The notes below the pieces were generated by a model, which was not told the DNA's origin, did no database searches, and was given only the letters and a program-made list of their open reading frames with translations. 10,375 nucleotides of DNA, from NCBI GenBank assembly GCA_905236465.1, contig CAJOQA010000089.1, positions 1 to 10,375 on the forward strand. Direction: 5' to 3'. Source of the DNA: an uncultured Treponema sp. GTDB taxonomy: Bacteria; Spirochaetota; Spirochaetia; Treponematales; Treponemataceae. A program made the position numbers and the translations under genes. Positions 7,576 through 10,375 of the stretch are shown here, piece after piece (position 1 is the first letter of the stretch; every line of letters starts with the position of its first letter).

Positions 7576-7600
7576 TAATTGTTAGTCTCCTAACTAATTA
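7576..7600 (-). promoter_or_regulatory. Probable MarR operator overlapping the marR ribosome-binding site
   Basis: On the minus strand the 25 bases directly before the marR ATG fold as an inverted repeat. TAATT then GTTAG on the left pair with CTAAC then AATTA on the right: 10 paired bases with one bulged A and a GAGA centre. The AGGAG ribosome-binding site sits in the middle. GTTAG...CTAAC half-sites are in the style of MarR-family operators. It lies just downstream of the predicted transcription start, where a bound dimer would block elongation. As RNA, the hairpin could also mask the ribosome-binding site. The palindrome is seen; MarR binding is inferred. Confidence 0.6.
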
Positions 7601-7618
7601 TTTTTTACAGTGAGATAG

Positions 7619-7647
7619 ACTATAAACGTTTGCTTTTTTTTTGTCAA
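7619..7647 (-). promoter_or_regulatory. Consensus sigma-70 promoter for the marR operon
   Basis: Read on the minus strand: TTGACA (complement of 7642-7647), 17-base spacer, TATAGT (complement of 7619-7624). The -35 is a perfect match, the -10 has one mismatch, and the spacing is ideal. Transcription would start near 7612, giving a leader of about 36 bases that contains the palindrome at 7576-7600. The spacer contains an A8 run adjoining the -35. Such a strong promoter fits a system held down by a repressor. Confidence 0.8.
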
Positions 7648-7678
7648 GTGTATTTTTGCCACTTCCAGATAATTTTTC

Positions 7679-7707
7679 TTGTAAAATTCAAAATGTCGTG
7701 TTAAAAT
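7679..7707 (+). promoter_or_regulatory. Promoter for the REC-GGDEF gene
   Basis: TTGTAA (7679-7684), 17-base spacer, TAAAAT (7702-7707), with a TGT just before the -10 making it an extended -10. A start near 7714 gives a leader of about 30 bases before the ATG at 7743. The promoter is back to back with the marR promoter; the two -35 boxes are about 30 bases apart. Confidence 0.55.
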
Positions 7708-7742
7708 TTAAGACACTATTAAAAATGGGGGCTACTTACGCT

Positions 7743-9050
7743 ATGAAAAAAATCTTAATAGTTGATGACGAAAAAATCTTTTTGATTATGACCGAGCGTA
7801 TTCTTTCGGCATCCTATTTTACAATTTGTGCCTCTTCAGGCTACGAAGCCATTGAACTATACAAGAGTGAAAAACCTGACATGGTTCTTTCTGATCTTTT
7901 AATGCCTGGCATGTCTGGCTATGAACTTAAGCAAAAACTTCAAGACGAATATGGCGAAATTCCTTTTATGTTTATGACGGCAGATACTGCGGAAGAAACG
8001 GAAAGAAAGGGCTTTGATATTGGGGCCATGGATTTTGTGCAAAAACCCTTTCGTGCAGATATTCTTTTAAGAAGGGTGGGAAACATCCTTCAAACTGTAG
8101 AAAAAATTCAGGGACTTAAAAGAGATGCCCTTACAGACAAAATGACAGGTCTTAAAAACAAGGTTACGGCAGAGTCAGAAATAGCAGAGCTTTGCAAAAA
8201 GGTGCAGGGTGCCCTTTTGATGATTGACCTTGATAATTTTAAACTTATCAATGATATTTATGGGCACGCAATGGGTGACAAGATTCTTGTTTGCTTTGCG
8301 CAGATTTTAAAATCAGTAGTCAGGCCAATTGACGTTATAGGCAGGCTTGGCGGAGATGAATTCATTGCTTTTTGCCAAAATGTAACTGACGAGGCTGCGA
8401 TAGAAAAAAAATCCCGTTACATAAACAAGTACTTACTTGATGCCGCAAAAGAACTTATGGGTGAAGACATGAACATTCCCCTAGGAGCTTCAATTGGTTG
8501 CACGCTAGTTCCTGATGAAGGCATTGATTTTACAGATTTACGGGAAAAGGCAGACAAGGCACTTTACGCTGTAAAACAAAATGGAAAACACGGTTTTGTT
8601 TTCTATACCGATTTAGCACAAAAAGAAAAAGAAGAAGAAAGCGTAAGTTCTGACCTTAACAGCGCAAAAAAAATCTTTAGCGAGCGCAGCATAAAAAAAG
8701 GAGCATTTCTTCTTCCCCTTGAGCAGTTCCGCACAGTTTACCAGTTTCTTTCCCGCATAAGTTCAATTTATCCAAATGAAATATTTTTAATTTTATTTTC
8801 TTTAAAAGTAAAAGATGGGGCTACAACATCAATTGAAGAGACTATTGATGGATTTGTGGAGTTTGCCTCAAACTCCTTACGTCAAAGTGATGTTATAACA
8901 AAAAGCGGTAAAAACCAATGCATTGTAATTCTTTCAAAATCAAAATACTCAAGTGCTTACTCTGTTACAGAAAGAATATTGCATTCCTGGTCAGAAGAAA
9001 AAGACTCCGAAAAAGTTGAAGTTTTATTTGAAATTGGCAAGATGGAATAA
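7743..9050 (+). CDS. Response regulator diguanylate cyclase (REC-GGDEF) with a degenerate second GGDEF-like domain
   Basis: A 435-residue cytoplasmic protein predicted to make cyclic di-GMP when phosphorylated. The REC domain spans 1-115 with acidic pair D8/D9, phosphoacceptor D51 (DLLMPGMSG), T79 and K101 (QKPF). A helical linker leads to a catalytic GGDEF domain (about 128-288) starting DALTDKMTGLKNK, with IDLDNFKLIND (161-171) and intact GGDEF at 203-207. RPID at 194-197, five residues earlier, is the RxxD inhibitory site for product feedback. The tail (about 318-435) looks like a second, decayed GGDEF domain: LRQSDVIT (379-386) aligns with the RPIDVIG segment, and GKNQC (389-393) replaces GGDEF. 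The start is the ATG at 7743, placing ILIVDDE at residues 4-10 as usual for REC. An in-frame TTG at 7641 is rejected. GGGGG at 7727-7731 is a weak ribosome-binding site. No partner histidine kinase is adjacent. Confidence 0.93.
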   Translation: MKKILIVDDEKIFLIMTERILSASYFTICASSGYEAIELYKSEKPDMVLSDLLMPGMSGYELKQKLQDEYGEIPFMFMTADTAEETERKGFDIGAMDFVQKPFRADILLRRVGNILQTVEKIQGLKRDALTDKMTGLKNKVTAESEIAELCKKVQGALLMIDLDNFKLINDIYGHAMGDKILVCFAQILKSVVRPIDVIGRLGGDEFIAFCQNVTDEAAIEKKSRYINKYLLDAAKELMGEDMNIPLGASIGCTLVPDEGIDFTDLREKADKALYAVKQNGKHGFVFYTDLAQKEKEEESVSSDLNSAKKIFSERSIKKGAFLLPLEQFRTVYQFLSRISSIYPNEIFLILFSLKVKDGATTSIEETIDGFVEFASNSLRQSDVITKSGKNQCIVILSKSKYSSAYSVTERILHSWSEEKDSEKVEVLFEIGKME

Positions 9051-9061
9051 CTGAAGGGACT

Positions 9062-9811
9062 CTAAAGAAGATTTATTCCCCTTGACACTTGCCTAAAGTT
9101 GTACTGCCTGAATTTTTTTGGGGTAAGACCTGTTGACTTTTTAAAGCAGCTGATAAAATGACTTTCTGAACTAAAGTTCAAGTAGTTTGCAATATCGGAA
9201 GTTGAATAGTCAGTGCACATAAGCAAATTCTTTGCAGCATCAAGCCGCTTTTCCATAACATACTGACCTATGGTTTTACCCGTTTCCTTGTGGAAAAGTT
9301 TTGAAAGGTAAGTTTTACTCAAACCCACTTGCTCTGCTAAATCTTCAACTTGAATTTTGCAGTGAAGGTTCTTGTGGATATAATCAATGCAACACAACAC
9401 ACCCTTTGAATAAGTACGCACGTTTTTGCACTTTTGCATACGAAGCACATAGTCTTGCGTTAAGTCCTCATGAAGTTTTTTCAAGTCCTCTATGTTTGTG
9501 CATGCATCTATTTTTTGGATATAAAGATCGCTTAGGGTATAGGCACTTTCCATTTCAAGCCCGCCCTCTATACAATAACGGGTTATGAATGCAACTGTAA
9601 TAACAAGATGATACTTATGGTTTCTAAGAACATTGCCGCTAAGTTTACCAAACCCCTGTGTGCATAAAGGCGTAAAGAGACGTTTCATTTCATCCATGTC
9701 CCCGTTTTTTATGCTTTGGTAAAAGGCTATTTCTTTATCATAAGGGATATGGTCAAAAGAATTTTCTCTATTATAGAATTCGCTCTTTACCAAATCCTCA
9801 TGTATTCCCAT
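9062..9811 (-). CDS. AraC-family transcriptional regulator
   Basis: A 249-residue regulator. Residues about 1-130 are a helical N-terminal region without a cupin pattern; blocks such as LRNHKYHLVITVAFITRYCI (62-81) and AYTLSDLYIQK (90-100) recall a group of AraC proteins common in gut Firmicutes. The C-terminal DNA-binding domain (about 140-245) has two helix-turn-helix units: VEDLAEQVGLSKTYLSKLF (155-173) and the SDIANYLNFSSESHFISCFK stretch (205-224), ending GLTPKKFRQY (228-237). The start at 9811 is chosen because AAGGAG lies 7 bases upstream; an upstream ATG at 9850 lies at the -10 and is not credible. It converges on the REC-GGDEF gene with 11 bases between stops and diverges from hsdR. 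The target and effector are unknown; no catabolic genes are next to it. Confidence 0.92.
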   Translation of the reverse strand: MGIHEDLVKSEFYNRENSFDHIPYDKEIAFYQSIKNGDMDEMKRLFTPLCTQGFGKLSGNVLRNHKYHLVITVAFITRYCIEGGLEMESAYTLSDLYIQKIDACTNIEDLKKLHEDLTQDYVLRMQKCKNVRTYSKGVLCCIDYIHKNLHCKIQVEDLAEQVGLSKTYLSKLFHKETGKTIGQYVMEKRLDAAKNLLMCTDYSTSDIANYLNFSSESHFISCFKKSTGLTPKKFRQYNFRQVSRGINLL

Positions 9812-9836
9812 ACACAAACTCCTTGCACGCAAATCT

Positions 9837-9866
9837 ATTATAACACACAAGAGAAAAAAAGCTCAA
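9837..9866 (-). promoter_or_regulatory. Promoter for the AraC-family gene
   Basis: On the minus strand: TTGAGC (complement of 9861-9866), 18-base spacer, TATAAT (complement of 9837-9842), with TGT just before the -10 (extended). The -10 is perfect. AAGGAG follows about 15 bases later and the ATG lies at 9811, so the leader is about 20 bases. Confidence 0.7.
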
Positions 9867-9886
9867 GCAAAAGCCTGTTTAACTAG

Positions 9887-9916
9887 CAATTGCACTATAA
9901 TTGTGCTATAATTGCA
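9887..9916 (+). promoter_or_regulatory. Twin TATAAT repeat element in front of hsdR
   Basis: Two imperfect 11-base tandem units, GCACTATAATT (9892-9902) and GTGCTATAATT (9903-9913 frame), each contain TATAAT (9896-9901 and 9907-9912). The second is an extended -10 (TGCTATAAT). Outer TTGCA (9890-9894) and TGCAA (9913-9917 region) are complementary, and GCAC/GTGC form an inner inverted pair, so the element also has dyad symmetry. No good -35 is seen. The second -10 ends only 7 bases before the hsdR ATG. Confidence 0.5.
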
Positions 9917-9919
9917 AAC

Positions 9920-10375
9920 ATGGGCCCAGTAGACAACGATTTTAATGAAACAGAAACACGGGAATTTATAACTGACGCACTAAAGAGCAAGGGTTGGAAA
10001 CTCAAACAAAATATGCGTTATGAGTATAAAATTACTGATGGTCGTGTCCAGATTGATGAAGATGGGAATCCTTTTCGTGATGAAGCATTGTTTGCTGATT
10101 ATCTTCTCTTTGCTCCTAATAACCAACCGCTTTGTGTTGTAGAAGCTAAACGCGCTAATCAGATTGAAGGCACAGGGATTCAGCAGGCAATCAATTATTG
10201 CAATCTTTTGAAAGCACCATTTGCTTCTTCGAGTAACGGTAAATCTTTTGTATTTACAGACCTCATAACAGGGCATGAAGAAGAGTTTCCTATGGAAGAA
10301 TTTCCTACTCAGAATGAACTCTGGCAGAAATTTGTTCAAGATAAAAGGTACACTCCTGAACAGATAGAAATTATC
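9920..10375 (+). CDS. hsdR: Type I restriction endonuclease subunit R (HsdR), N-terminal part, truncated by the window
   Basis: The first 152 codons of an uninterrupted frame that runs off the right edge. HsdR is the motor and nuclease subunit of a type I restriction complex, cutting DNA after ATP-driven translocation. The N-terminal nuclease domain is visible: NETETREFITDALKSKGW (9-26) matches the usual opening. The PD-(D/E)xK site is D60 (FADYLLF), E75 and K77 (VVEAKR), followed by the Q-x-x-x-Y motif Q89-Y93 (QAINY), typical of this family's RecB-like fold. VFTD lies at 111-114. The helicase domains expected later are outside the window. The start is the ATG at 9920; no ribosome-binding site precedes it, and an in-frame TTG at 9890 is also unsupported. 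hsdM and hsdS are not in the window; they may lie downstream. The gene diverges from the AraC-family gene. Confidence 0.9.
   Translation, partial: MGPVDNDFNETETREFITDALKSKGWKLKQNMRYEYKITDGRVQIDEDGNPFRDEALFADYLLFAPNNQPLCVVEAKRANQIEGTGIQQAINYCNLLKAPFASSSNGKSFVFTDLITGHEEEFPMEEFPTQNELWQKFVQDKRYTPEQIEII

Noticed and set aside
7641..7742. In-frame TTG start giving the REC-GGDEF protein 34 extra N-terminal residues.
   Set aside because: It overlaps the marR -35 box, lies upstream of the gene's own predicted promoter, has no ribosome-binding site, and the extra residues do not belong to a REC domain.
9812..9850. Longer start for the AraC-family protein (ATG at 9850).
   Set aside because: It lies between the -35 and -10 elements, so it would not be transcribed; the 9811 ATG has a good ribosome-binding site.
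9980..10339. A 119-codon minus-strand open frame.
   Set aside because: It is antisense to hsdR, whose frame has clear nuclease motifs; the minus-strand translation is rich in F, I and K with no recognisable pattern.

Overview
The window reads as chromosomal DNA from a low-to-moderate GC, motile, diderm bacterium, most likely a host-associated spirochaete of the Treponema type. This is an inference. It rests on a relaxed spirochaete-style lipoprotein signal, a C-terminal fragment ending like an outer-membrane beta-barrel, chemotaxis and c-di-GMP genes, and proteins whose texture is shared with gut Firmicutes. No rRNA, tRNA, CRISPR array or insertion sequence was seen, and no stretch of 300 bases lacks a gene.

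Layout. Bases 1-50 hold the end of a + strand gene, followed by a hairpin terminator (77-109) that also serves the converging membrane gene at 107-589. That DUF2798-like gene diverges from a flavoredoxin-type flavin reductase (684-1235) across a 94-base intergenic region. The reductase converges on a minus-strand pair: a family-5 solute-binding lipoprotein (3341-5002) followed 9 bases later by a dCache-type chemoreceptor (1232-3331). Together they look like a peptide or small-molecule sensing unit. Upstream on the same strand is an operon of a MarR regulator (7138-7575) and a 670-residue protein that fuses a complete MATE exporter to a cytidylate-kinase-like domain (5117-7129). A consensus promoter drives this operon, and a palindrome over the marR ribosome-binding site suggests autoregulation.

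Divergent from marR is a response regulator with an active GGDEF diguanylate cyclase (7743-9050). Its C-terminal part appears to be a second, degenerate GGDEF domain that keeps the inhibitory-site residues. It converges on an AraC-family regulator (9062-9811). The right edge carries the first 152 codons of a type I restriction endonuclease HsdR (9920-10375), which the window truncates. Its start has no ribosome-binding site and sits directly behind a duplicated TATAAT element, so its mRNA may be leaderless.

Themes: environmental sensing (binding protein plus chemoreceptor, response regulator plus c-di-GMP), regulated efflux (MarR plus MATE-kinase), and the edge of a restriction locus. The observations most worth follow-up are the MATE-kinase fusion, the tandem active/degenerate GGDEF protein and the apparently leaderless hsdR.
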